Source of the DNA: Tomocerus qinae
Lineage: Eukaryota > Arthropoda > Collembola > Entomobryomorpha > Tomoceridae
Direction: 5' to 3'
Length of the DNA stretch: 64,000 nt
Assembly: GCA_020055645.1 (NCBI GenBank)
Contig: CM034546.1
Location: forward strand, 67,332,001-67,396,000
In this document: one piece after another, positions 33,836-46,600 of the stretch
Numbering within the stretch: the stretch's first letter is position 1
Layout: each line of letters opens with the position of its first letter
Position numbers and translations under genes: made by a program
Notes under the pieces: model-generated
Database searches by the model: none
What the model was told of the DNA's origin: nothing
The model's input: the letters and a program-made list of their open reading frames with translations, nothing else

Positions 33836-34758
33836 CTACTGATGCATAATCGAAGACAATAGGGATTGATTTTTGTACCATTGAAAGGCATTACGGTTTT
33901 GACTCTACTTTACAACCTGCGTTGCCAACTCTCTGGCCACGACCCATTTCTTATACATTCCGTTAACGCTTGCTTCTTATTTATCGTGCTGTGTTTAAGT
34001 CATAAAAACAAAATCTGTAGAAATCCGGAAAAATGGTTTTTGTGCTCTATTCATCCAAAAAAATGCTAATGTCTTGCAGCAGCTACTAAATTCCCGCAGC
34101 CATAGTCAGTAATACAGTTATCCTTTAGAGTAAAGTTATCTACTTCTGTGAATAATACTTACAAAAATGTTTTACTGCTTATCTGAAAAAAGTCATTTCA
34201 TAGTAAAATATTCAGTCACAACCAACTTATACATACTACATTCATACTGCATTTCAGTTAACTTTTTTATAACATATTTCAGTAAACTAATCTCGAATTA
34301 TTAAGCGCAGAAAATCTTTTCAGTAAGACGGTTTCCAAATGAATCTATCCAACTAGCTGCGCTTCGGTAGTAAATGCTTTCTTGACAAAGACAATCTTGT
34401 TTTTCGCTCGAAATTCGAACAAGCTTGGCTTTAACATGTAGCCAAGAATAGAATGTATATATATTGTATCCTTGGTCGTCTGCTATACCTATAGTCACAT
34501 TTTTAGTCTTTTTTTAGCAATGGCACTCTTCGATTACATAACTTTTTATAGGTCCAACTATATCATAACCATACATATTCTATCCGATTCAATTGTCAAA
34601 AGTTATGTAATTGAGAAGTACGTTGCTATAACGGTGGCACAAATTTTAAAATGATTTAAAAAAATTAAAACTACGAATTTTTCAAAATTGGTTTATAAGC
34701 TAAAATAGTGGCTTATACACCTAAAAATTTTATTAAGTAATAAAAACATGAATTTTCT
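33834..34758. repeat. 925-bp direct duplication, right copy
   Basis: Counterpart of 25903-26827. Its right end (gaattttct) passes directly into unique flank taagcag, while the left copy passes into the element. This fixes the duplicated segment to within about 3 bp at each end. Confidence 0.9.
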
Positions 34759-34969
34759 TAAGCAGTTATTTTATAATTAAAAAAATCCGAATTTCTTTTA
34801 GGCGGGTTTTCCATTGTCTGAGTGCTTTCAAAACTAAAATACTTTGTCAATGTAACTAGCTATATAGTAGCAGTAAATACCGTAATTTTTAAATATGTCT
34901 GTGACATGTGACAGTTCGCCCCGTCCCCGTTAGCGGTGGATCTAGTCTTAAACTAATTTTAAATATCTA

Positions 34970-35275
34970 CGCGCACAAAATCATTTCAGTAAATTATTCA
35001 GTCTCAACGAATGCCTACACAATTACATATTTCAGTAAACTATTTACTATTCATTTCAGTAATCCAATAATTTCAAGTAGTTATGTTATGCGCATTTCTT
35101 TAAGCTATTTACTCAAATACTCACGCACACAAATATATATTTCAGTAAACTAATCACATAGGTACTTATGCGCACAAAATCATTTCAGTAAACTAATCAA
35201 ATAGATACTTATGCGCACAAAATCACTTCAGTAAACTAATTACTCAAATACCTAATAGTGCGCTCAAATGCTACT
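34970..35275. repeat. degenerate ~50-bp tandem repeat
   Basis: Repeated words gcgcacaaaatcatttcagt, atttcagtaaactaat and caaatac recur every ~45-55 bp. The atttcagtaaactaat word also occurs inside the 925-bp duplicated segment (near 26348 and 34279), so the duplicated target belongs to the same repetitive neighbourhood. Confidence 0.65.
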
Positions 35276-37436
35276 GCTTAGTCGAAATGAAAACCCTACT
35301 TACTTCACGCATTTTGAGCACACAAATGCAATTTATTAGAGATTCGCATGCTTTTACAGACCTAAATATCTTTCCTAACATTACATTTAAATGCATTTAA
35401 GAAAGCATTTGCTGTTATTACTCGCACATCTAAAGCATAAGGACATAAAACCAATCATTTACATATTTAAAGGAATACAACCGTATTTCAAAAAATGGGC
35501 ATTTAAATGCATTTCCGAACACATCATAAACCTATTATGAAAAAATAAAACATACCGTCCGTAATTGTATGCTAACATTACCCATTTAGTGTACATGTTA
35601 TGTTATATTTAATTGTGGCTGGAATACTTGCACAATTGGCTCTTATGGCTAAACAGTTTAAATCATTTATACCATGATTGTCCTAACTTCAGCCGTATTC
35701 ATTGTGTCGAACAATTAAAAAGACAATAGAATGTGTGTGGTGTGGTATTTTGCAACGAACCAGTGCAAATGTTCTTGGGATGAAGTTAGAGCATTCGTGG
35801 TTATACCAGTGAGTGGAGTTGTCTATAGATTAAATAATAGTAATAATATTAACTCTTTTGCATTACACATTGAGTTATCCTTAAATTATTTGATGATTGA
35901 TAACAAGAAGTGGATATCTAGAAATTCGGACAGTATCACTTATGTTTCTTTAATTAAATGGCCGTCTGTGCCAAATAACTGCTATTTGTGTGCAGAAAAT
36001 GGTTGATATGCAGCACCACAGTTTACCACACTCAGCAAAACTATTTTTAATAGTAATGCAAGTCCATTTAGAGATGATTGCATTGAATTTCGCGGCCCAG
36101 ACAATTTATTAAAAATGTTAATGCATCTAAATGCAATTTCAAGTAAGGGAGGGCCTTGGCGCCGCACCGGTTACGAAAGGTTTAACGGTTTCGTATCGTA
36201 AAATTATTTTCGTGAATGGTGTAAAAATCAGCTGTCCACTCATTTAACATTTCCTACTTTACCATAAGAAAGTCACCAAACCCTACGGCGGGAGTAACTA
36301 TGACTCTTTTATGGGTCCCATTGTCCCTGTCTATACTATCTACCGAAACCACAGTCAAAGGGATTGATGTGGGCGGTGGGGAATCCAATGAAATGAATTT
36401 TTGGTTGAATTCCAATGAAAGTTTGGCATTATGAGGAAGGGGTAGAAAAAGTGGAACATCTCGGTCAACTTTGAAATATTACTACTCCCGTCGTTTTCGT
36501 CACTCACTCAGTGAGGTGGAATACGGCTAAATTTCCTTCGGGTCTTTTATTTCTTTCTGTGCGTCTCTTTTGAAAATTCAATTGGTTTTTTACATCATAT
36601 AAAGTCGTGTAATAGTTCTTCCGAAAAAAACTTCTTAAACAACTTTTAAAAATCCAGATAACAAATACCTTAATCCCCCGTCTGGGGAAATGGGTAACTT
36701 TCATTCTGTACACTTCTTTTGACACGTGAAAACTTATCATGTTACTGAATGCATTCAAAATACATTTAAGGGCCAGTATGTCGCGAGGGCTCAATGGGCA
36801 GCCGCCGGGGGCTGCACAATGTTTAGCACAATATTTTACGGTTGTTGTTAACCTTTGACCTTTTCTGAACCTCTTATTGCCTACACCTGTGTGTAACACA
36901 GTTTATTGATCTACCGAAGACCTAATCTTATTATTTACTCGGATTCGAGTACCTTCGAATAAATTCGTCAAAATAGACAGGGTGCTGCTATGTTATCTTT
37001 ATTAATTATCATCGCATCTACATTCAAAATAAGCTAGATTCGTTCGTGTGAATTTATTCACATTGTTGTTACATTTCAGGGTTTATGAGCGGGTTCGTAA
37101 TATTTACAGTAGAAAATATTTTCTTTACAATGGATGTGTTATTAATTATTACAAATTTCCTCGTTATTAATTTATTTATTGCAGAATTTTATGTATGGCC
37201 GTAGTCGTATGGTATTATTGGCAATAATTTAATAATATTAATTGTATACTAATACTTAATGTTTAAAAGTAAGCGGGGTTTAATATTAATTAGTTACAAA
37301 AATTATAATTTTCAAATGCTTAATTTTTATTCCAAGTACTAAAATAACCACGTTAAAAATCAGTTAAAATGAACACAATTATTTTGTTGGCATACAATAA
37401 AATTTGCTTCTCGTTCCCCAAACATCACAAAATGTC
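35276..37436. other. intergenic, nothing recognised
   Basis: Frames at 35731-36003 (91 codons) and 36504-36899 (131 codons, minus) show no family resemblance and no splice context. No repeats of note. Confidence 0.4.
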
Positions 37437-38600
37437 TTAATTTTTGGATTGGCAAGGTTGGAACGAAATAGACGTGTTCTTTTGTTTCAAAATCAAATTG
37501 TCCGATACAATTTCAACGGAATCCGGAAATTTTAGGTCGTCAAGCATCAATTGCTCCTGTTTCTGAAATAGTTCTTCAGTACTATTTCGGATCGACGATG
37601 GAAAACGGTCCAAATCTGAGAGTAGACTAGCTAGCATATAATCAGTATAAGCTGGTTGGGTTCTATCTAAAATTGTGGATCGGCTATTACTTCTCCAAAA
37701 TCCGTCATACGTTTTTATAGTAAACCAAATATCCTGAACAACTTCAGAAATTGCATCGTAAATACCGATTGAATTAGACCTAATTACAAGCGTTGCTACA
37801 TTTTTGTGTTCTAAAGGTCCGAAAGTTTCTCTAAAATGTTCATTTAAAGTCACTCCCTTAATTTTTATATTTTCAGGATAAGCAGTCCAGCAGCCTTCTA
37901 TTCCTGGGATATTTTTCAACTGCAAGCGACTTGCCTCAGAAGGTATTTCAGTTTCTTTCGTAATTTTTATATTGCCTGGACCTTTGAAGGAAATCATGGG
38001 ATAAATGTCCTTGTAGAATGTTGTGTTCAACGTGAAAATTTCTCTCAGGGGTTCATTGTTGTAGCTGAAATATCCTTTCATTTCCCCATTAGAAAAAGAT
38101 GCCAAAATTCCAGCTGTATCTCCAGGCTCCACCGATTGATTCCGACTCTCGCCATATCCAAAATTTCTTTCAAAAATTATCTTATTTCCAAGTTGTAAGT
38201 CGTATAGCCTTCCGCCACCTTCAAAATCAACTTTCCAGTAATGTTCTCCAGAATTCACTCCGTCGCCGTCTTGCCACAATGCATAGCAGAACTCATCATC
38301 GCGACAATTGAGAACATTATCACAATGCTCAAGTTTATTTTTACTGTAAGACGGAGCTATCCACGATCGATTTGTGTCTATTAAAGCATTTCATTAGTTT
38401 TTGCATAAAATTAAGGTTATAATAGCTAATCAATTAGTGAATTAAAACTTATTTGTAAATAGTTATAGACAACGTTTCAGTTATTATAGTATTCGTTTAA
38501 GAAATAATTAAAATGTTTTTATACCTTCACCCGAGGTGGCTGTGGTAGCTTCAAATAGTATAAGTTCCGCAACGAAAAATATGAAGAAAACTGGAATCAT
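37437..38600 (-). CDS. two-exon secreted SPRY-like protein, ~338 aa
   Basis: Exon 1 (38600-38525) starts in an AGCCATG context and encodes a signal peptide MIPVFFIFFVAELILFEATT. The intron begins gtataa and ends with a taatag acceptor; the junction is phase 1. Exon 2 (38377-37437) carries the rest. Residues ~59-165 read like a SPRY/B30.2 fold: NSGEHYWKVDFEGG at the first strands, then GDTAGILASFSNGEMKGYF, NNEPLREIF and IYPMISF near the end. SPRY domains bind peptides or proteins and are normally cytosolic (TRIM, SPSB, RyR). A secreted one is unusual. The C-terminal ~170 residues have no domain I recognise. Several Cys and N-x-S/T sites suit secretion. It lies 2 kb downstream of the receptor kinase on the same strand. 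Confidence 0.68.
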
Positions 38601-40652
38601 GGCTACTTTTTTTAGATTGTAGTGTAATTAAAATTTGGTTTTATTACAGATAATCGCAAAACTATTGTTTGGTTTTTAATACGACTTTTTAAAACTGGAG
38701 TCAGATTCAGATTGTGCTGTATTCGTCTCTTGCCTCATCTACTTTTTAATGGCATGTTTTTAAAATGTTCTCAGGTTATTTATGTAGAATTTCGCTAACC
38801 CAATTCTTGTTTAAGTAATTTTGTGTATCAATTGACTTACACGTATAATATTTGTTATTATGACTAAACCAGCAATAAGTAAAATGCATTAGTAAAGTCT
38901 ACAAATAATTATTTTGCCTTAGTGTGGGTTAACGACTACTAGGAAATACTTAGAACCCTTTCTAGAGTAATGGTTATCTAAAACATCCAACTTCCTTCTT
39001 TCAGGAGAATTCTTTCACGGAAAGTCCTGAAACTTCTTAAGGCTTAGTGAACTGTATCAAAGGTAAATAATACGTATCAGTACGTATGAGATTATTATTC
39101 CCGTATTTATTTACCTTCATATACCTACTTTTTGTGGCAGAATTAATATGTCGACAGCTTAGAAATTTCCAGGAAATAGAGTTTTGTGTTTGATGGAGAA
39201 TTCCTTAGGTAGGTCTTAAAAATATTAGTTTCATGATAAATATGTATTTATACTATTGTCTATTAGTTAGCTAAAACATAAACCTTTGAGTATAGGTAGA
39301 TCAAAGGAAAAGTATTTAGCACAAGTAATTAATATTTTGGAGAATAAGAGGATTATCTTATATTGCTTCAACAGAATTGGGCTGTTGGCTTCCATTTCTA
39401 AAGTAAGCTTATTGAAATTAGTCATTTAAACAACTACTTTTTATCATACCATGTTTTATCATGTCTACTGAAGTCTACTATAAGCCATTTGCATTTTTAC
39501 TTTGTACTTTTAACATTAATGATGTGATTGTGATGAGTATGCTTAGTTGTATCTATAATAAGAAGTTACAGACATTAAAGTGATTATAGCCACTATAAAC
39601 CAACATAATATTATGTAAATAGTTAGTGTGCTTAAATTCTTGATTTTAAGAAGCACTGACGTAATTGTATAGCATCTTAATTCGTGTCCTTAATGACTAT
39701 AATGACTTTGTCGTTCTATAGTAGTGACTAATGTCTTACCAAATTTAATCTAGACTGTTTTCTTCACAGAGGTAAACTGGTATGTTAATCTTAATCGGTC
39801 ATAGTAAACAAACATAATCGGGTCATATAGCTATATCAATACCCCTATCGTCCCTCGTTATCTCCAACAGTTTCTTATAAATTGTCAGTTGCAATTTACG
39901 TTTCAGAATTAGGTACACGCAATTTTGAGAAAAAAATGACTACGTTACATCAAAACTAAAATCCCACTTTTAATGTTTCCAAACATTTTTTACCGGAATG
40001 AATTGCTTTTCTGATATACAAAGTATAGCCATTAATAATTATCAACTCTTGTTTTTTATTTTTTATTAATTAAAAGTGGGAAATTTGATTTGCATGCTGT
40101 TTTGAAAGGATTAAATTTAATTATTTGCATACTACGTAATCCCAACGTTAAAAAGGTTAGTCTTACGTCATTTTAGAAAAAGGTTAGGCTTTCTCTATAT
40201 CTCTTTAACATGATAATGATAATTAAAAATCACATAGTCGCGTTTGTCGCGTATCAATATGATTTAAAAGTTACTTAACTCACTATAATTTGCAGATATT
40301 TATTCATAAAACTGTGTATTGCACATTTTAGTTTTCTATTACCTACAGATAACCTATTTATATAATCGTATATGGTAAAGATTATTAATATTGAAACCTA
40401 TGGTAAAATCAGCAAGGTAAAAGCAAGGATTATTGACGTTAGTTGTCATGGCAAAGCGTCATTGGAACAGGAGGGTTAAGTATGATTAGAGATTTGAGAA
40501 AATCTATAAGTTTTACGGCACAGAGTCCAGTTGGCAGTTGGTTAATTGTATATAATATGTCTACATTTGTGTTGTTATAATATAAACAATTAAGCTGGTG
40601 AATAATAATTAAAATGCTAGATGAACAATCGCAATGATTACAAAATTCTTAA
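38601..40652. other. intergenic between SPRY-like gene and receptor kinase
   Basis: AT-rich. It should hold the SPRY-gene promoter (near 38600) and the receptor 3' UTR (below 40653). No other feature recognised. Confidence 0.45.
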
Positions 40653-43600
40653 TTACAATGAAGTCTCAGCAATATTTTTCGGTGCCACTTCTTCATTTTT
40701 TTCATAGACATCCTATAAACATGCATCAAAAATTAAACAGTTAAAAACCTCTACTAGAAAAACTAATGATGTAATAGAAAAACCTACTTTCAAATGATTT
40801 TGCATAAGTGAGTATAGTGATTCCACAACCATTTCTGGATTGGGTCGCTCGGCTGGATTGATGTTCCAACACTCTACCAAAACATTGTATCTAAAATACA
40901 AATACACTTTTATTATGAGGTAATATTTGTCCTCAGAGGCATAAACTTCTTTGGGCTGCCACTACTGACTCTCATTATTGGCCACCGTATTAACATTTTA
41001 TAGAAAAGTCAATAGAAGTAACAGTAATATTTACAGAGATTGTGGTGCATATTTTGGCTTTGGTAATCTCATGTTTTGTTCTAGAGCTTCAACGAAATCG
41101 GAATTGAAAGTCAATGCTGGATATGGAGTTGCTCCAAAAGAAAATAATTCCCAAATTGTGATACCAAAAGACCAAACATCTGATTGAATCGAAAATTTCA
41201 TATCATGGAGTGATTCGATAGCCATCCAACGCCAAGGGATGCGTTTCTGCAATAAGTATTTGCTTCAAATAATATATTAATTTCCTCTTAAAACCCTTCA
41301 GCCAAAATACGAATAGAGAGCTTGGGAAAAGTCACAATCACAATTAATGGTTTTAATTATAATAACAATATATTATTATGTTTTATGTTCCTGGAAAATA
41401 AAGAAAATCAAAATTTTGTAATTTAGTAAGAAGAATGCAAGCATACAGAAAATGTCAGTGCGTCCGCAAGTCCACATTTGTTAATATAAAATCTGTTAAA
41501 GCGGGCAGCGCTTCGTGCTGCCTGTCCGTTTTTATAAAATTACGACGCGCTGAGCGGGCAGCGCTTAGCGCTGCCTGCCCTGTAACTGATTTTTTTCCTG
41601 CCTAGTAACGAGGTTACCGTAAAATTACATTTTCTGTATGCCTGGGTGAATGAGTAATAAACCATTGCAAAACGGATATAACACAGAAAAGTTTATATTT
41701 TTGACGTAAGGGGTATTAGTAACCTATTTAGCAGTGTCCCAGAACCCTTTTGCTGTCTAACAAGCTATTGCATGACTTTGTGCGATTAGGGCATCCAGTC
41801 TCGGGTAGTTTTGGCCAGTCCCGGGAAATGAGACTTCCCGGGAATTTCCCGGGAAATTCCCGAGACTGAAGAAATCCTACATTTAGCTCTAAAAATTTCC
41901 AAGTTTTTATTTAAAAATAGTGAATATTTTATTTATTTTAATGCCGTCAACAAAACTTGGATTAAAATTTTTATTGCAATAATGTGACTAGCCTTTAATG
42001 CAATAAATTTCAATTTATACCTATGAATTTATTCCAGAGACGAAAAAAGAAGTCTCACTTATCCAGCTGGTTCTGTTGGCGTGTTGTACACTTTAAATGA
42101 CATTTCAGAACCACGACTAGGCACATCCTAAATACACTACGGCTACCAACGACGGCACACTATCTAATACTAATCGTATTAGATAGTATTGTATTTGTTA
42201 GATTATTAATCATTAGATAAAAATTATTATGTCGTGTGGGTAGATTACTGATAGAAATGCCATTGGAAGTTATAATGTTTCTGCTCCTCTTGGATTAAAT
42301 ATCAAACTAATATTTAAATTAATAGCTAACATATGAGACTTTGATCATTATCAAGAGGTTTTAGAAATTCTTTTTTATGCCATTTTTATCGATGTCAAAT
42401 AAGATTTCATTGGCAGGGTTTGTCTACGTGATGCAGTCAGTATTTTCTCGGATTCAAAGATATATTCAAAGGTAGGATATTAGGGGGTCCTTTTCAAATT
42501 TTCACTCTGCTTTTGAGTCATTTAAATTTGCTAAAAATTAAATGGCTTTCAATATTTGTAATTGACTGGCAAGGTAAACCTACAATTTGATGGAACGGAC
42601 TAGCTCTCTAGTTTAGTAAGTAAACCCTAAATGGAAAATTGTGTTATAAGACATAATTAACTATTTCAATAAAGGTTTGACAAACAATAAATGAAAATAA
42701 TATTGCTAGAGTAGAAACATAAGTTACTAATAATATCTTTCACACCCACATGCTAATAGTCTGTAGCGTAAAAATTTTCAAAACCAATTTTTATAAAAAA
42801 TGTTGTTCTCTAAAATGTTTTAATTTTCGAGAATTTCTCGAGACTGTCTGTTTCAGTCTCGGGAAATAAGTCTCGAGACTCTCGGGAATTCCCGAGACTG
42901 ATTTCCCGGGACTGGATGCTCTATGTGCGATGAATAGAACTGAAGTTACATCGATTTTCAATTATTTTTAAGTTTTCACGCACACCCTATCAAGGGAAGG
43001 TTTTAACCTTTTAAGTAGTGTCAGCGGACCTGTTAGCTTTCAATCAAGCTATTGCACGACTTTGTTTGATGAATAGAGTAAAACGGAAGTTACATTGATT
43101 TTTAGCAATTTTTAAACTTTAAACCTCTCCCCCGGTGAGGGGGTCTGACCGTTTTTGCTCATTTTTGAACTTGGCCTTCCTATTTAGCAATATAGATTGT
43201 ACCCTGAAAATTGAAAACAATCTATCTCAAACCGTTCGAAAATTATCGTGCACTGGGATATCCAGACAGACAGAAACAGTATTCGCATACAGAGAAGATA
43301 AAATTTTCTGAATAATTGCTCAATTACACTAAAACGTGTACCTACACTACATTTTTATACTCTACAAATTATTGATTTGGGTTACCTCATTCTTCTCCGC
43401 ATATATTTTATCATAGAGTTTTATGGAAAATCCAAAATCAGATATTTTTACTGTGTCCATATCATAAAGTAAAACATTTCGGGCAGCTAAATCTCCGTGA
43501 ACTAACTGAAAAATAAAAAAGTTGGCTTAGTATACATTATACTATATAGCACAATTATGGGTGATAATTAAAAGTGCACATATTATTATTATTCCTTTTG

Positions 43601-46600
43601 GTTCTCAACGATTAAAATTTTAATTTCTAAAATTCTATTTTGCCAGAAGAAGAAATCGAGTTTAATTATGTAATATAGACTGCCCAAAAACTTCCTAATG
43701 TTTTGAAATCTTCTCAAATACAATATTGTTCCGTATAACTTCCTTTCACCTTAGATTTCGGTTTTGACTGAAATAGTGATTATATGTACTTCGTTGAAGT
43801 GACCTGTTTGCCGTTACGAGTCAAATATCGTCAAATGGCTACTTCCGAAACTTCATTAGGTTATTTTGTAAATCAATTAATTTTCGTTGACAACAAAAAT
43901 TTTGTATGTGTACGTTTAGTTCTTGCCATTTAGTTAAATTGTTATCATACATTGCAGTATCTACTTACCTTTTTAGAACTTAAATGACATAAACCTACTG
44001 CAATTTGATGTGACCAATTAAAAAGGTAAGCCAAAGGCACTGCGCCTCCAGTAGTAGCTCTATTTAGTATGAAATCCAAAAAATTAACCCTTATAAATAA
44101 AATAAATTACGACGACTCATGGAAAGGCAAAAATACATGTACACTTAATACAGCATGTATGTACCATAACATCATGGTTGTATGCACATAGAAGGTACAG
44201 GAATTGACAACATCATAGGGTTGGATGAGGTCATGAGAAACATGTTGCAAAATTAACACAGTAAACGACACAAACATCAAACAAATTCAAATAGTAAAGC
44301 CTAATTTATATTACGCGTAATCACCAAATCATTATCACTTAAAAATATTTCATATATATTTAAGGCTAAGCTTATTTGTTTAAAAGCACTTCCACAAAAT
44401 ATAAAGCACCAAATTCGTAAAGTACAGTAGGTTTTAATTGACAGGCTTATTCATTAAATTTGCCTGTGAATTTTTATTAAGTCGACCATCACTCAACAGT
44501 AGATAATTACTCTGGTTTTGAAGTTTTTTCAAACCTTTCATCTCCGCTATTAGATAATTCTTCTTTAGATTTCTTCAAAAAGTCTTTTAGATTTCCTAAT
44601 GGACATAATTCGACAAAGACGTACACAATGCCTGTAAAATATAACACATCTGCCTGTAAATCGCAGCTTAAAAAGTATTTACATCTTAAAATATAAATTT
44701 TGGTTTAATGAGTTAACAAATTCAGGTTAGTAATAATTACCTTTTTTCAGTTCAGCAGTGGCAGCCCCAACTAGATTTACAATATTGGGATGTTTACCAA
44801 TATAAATTAGAATCTTCAATTCTGAAAGTAAGGATTTCAAATATTGTTTATCAGCTCCAAGCTTTGTCGTCTTAACAGCCACATCCACCTCGTTGACTCT
44901 TCCACCGTAAACCATACCAAATTCACCATAGCCAAGTATATTTGTTTTATCTATAACGAATAATAAGAAATAATATTCATTACCGATATATAGCATTTAA
45001 TTAGCCACTTACAGGTGTATCCGATTTATTGTACTATGAACCCCTGAACTAATGTAAAAATTTTGAATATCTCAAGGTGCAACTAATGTAATCTGAAAAA
45101 ATTAAGCTAAATTAAGGCAGGTTAATAGCTTAGCCAAAATGCAAAAAGCGCATCTTTCTTTTCGACATTGTTTGTTGTCAAGATTAGTTAAAAACATTTC
45201 TCAGAATTTTTAAAGCTATTTGGTCAACATAGGATATTTCCGACACAAGTTGTCTTTTCCTTACCGATTTTGTATTCGTCAGTGGAAAGTTCGTAGGATT
45301 CATCGTAAGGTTCGTTAACTGGGTCTATGTCTTCAGAATCCTTCTCCGTGTTTGGCTTTCCCATCTTGAATTCATTATGTTCAATTTTGTTTAACCCAAC
45401 CTGTGATTAATTATTTCATCAACTTATGGTATAATTGTTAAATGCTCACGACATTCTTAATTTCAAATGAATTATATATTTTCCATTCACATGGAGGGCA
45501 TCAAAACAAAAAAAAATGTGAAACTGAACTGTGACATTTCACAAATCAATGCTAGAAAAGTTATATGGTAGAATTTAAAATGACATTGACTTGTTGACAT
45601 TTAGATATAATTTTTTCCATAATATTGCGTATGATTTAATTTTAACGGTATGCTATCGTTTCAAATATACAAAAGTAATAACTTATATAAAAATAATTGT
45701 ATTTGTTACGTGCATTTTTCTTCCTTCGGATCAGTATAATAGAAAATACGAAAGAATTTAATATTATTATGGCTAGTATTATAATAAAAATAATCCAAGC
45801 AGTAGACATTTGGGCTTCAATCACTGGAAACATTAAAAAAATAATTACAGTAATTTTTACGAATATTAAGACAAAATAGTGAAAATAAAGATAATTACTA
45901 ACTTTGAATTTTGAATGCTTTCTCCTCAGTTGCGGATTCGTTAAAGTTAGATACCCGACAGGCAAAATTTTCACTAGAAGTAACAGGGTTGATTTTTAAT
46001 GTTGAAATTAGCAATTGTGTATTGCAATGAGTTAGTATTTCAACAGTCGATATCTTCACACTATCCCCATCATTAAGTTGAACATTTCCCTGAGACGTCA
46101 AAATAAATTGATATTATGCTCCATAAAAAATAAAATAATTAATTACATGGAAAAAATTTCCTTCCGGAAAAAGACCGTACCTTCATCCAAGTCAATTCAA
46201 GCGGACCAATTCCTTCAACTGTGCAATTTATTTCTGCTGATTCGCCTTCGGCGACTTTTAATGAGGTTGAACTGAGTAATAATACCGGTTTGTATTTTCT
46301 ACTCAATTCATCTCCAACGTCGCTTACAAATGGAATGCAATATTTAGAACGCCATTTAGTTTTGGCTTTAGTAAGTAAATAATTGATTGTTCTCAGTATA
46401 GGATATGTAAAATTTGAACAGCCGCCGGAGAAATCATCAAAATTAAGTGAATATGCCGCAATTCCTCTCAGATTTAGTTGGTTAACTAATATGATTTTCT
46501 CTCGTATACTTCTCTCATTTTCAAAGCTGTGCCAAATGTTGCGTTTAAGAAATGGTACATTTGCAACTACATGCCAATACATTTTCCACTCATTTTTCGT

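Larger units (their letters stand above)
40653..45400 (-). other. cytoplasmic tyrosine kinase region of the receptor
   Basis: The juxtamembrane exon has tyrosines in an EPYDESYEL context, like the PYD...WEFPR segment of PDGFR/VEGFR-class receptors. The kinase has the glycine loop GYGEFGMVY, the VAVK lysine, FVELCPLGNL at the hinge, a short insert with NSGDERVNFLDFILNR, the catalytic loop HGDLAARN (Arg of HRD replaced by Gly), DFGFS, then WRWMAIES, SDVWSFGITIWELFSFG and a C-lobe ECWNINPAERPNP. The tail is short (DVYEKNEEVAPKN) with one tyrosine. All catalytic Lys/Asp/Asn residues are present, so activity is likely. The DLAARN wording marks a tyrosine rather than a serine/threonine kinase. Confidence 0.9.

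Noticed and set aside
25903-34758. LTR retrotransposon with 925-bp LTRs
   Set aside because: The repeats lack TG...CA ends, primer site and polypurine tract. No short duplication flanks them, and the interior is a tandem Penelope-like pair.
35731-36003. 91-codon open frame with several Cys
   Set aside because: No family resemblance and no conserved motif; kept as unassigned DNA.
36504-36899. 131-codon minus-strand frame
   Set aside because: No domain recognised and composition no different from neighbours; probably a chance frame.
45642-45974. 110-codon minus-strand frame as a separate small membrane protein
   Set aside because: It is the receptor transmembrane exon plus flanking intron; splice sites at 45823 and 45710 explain it better.
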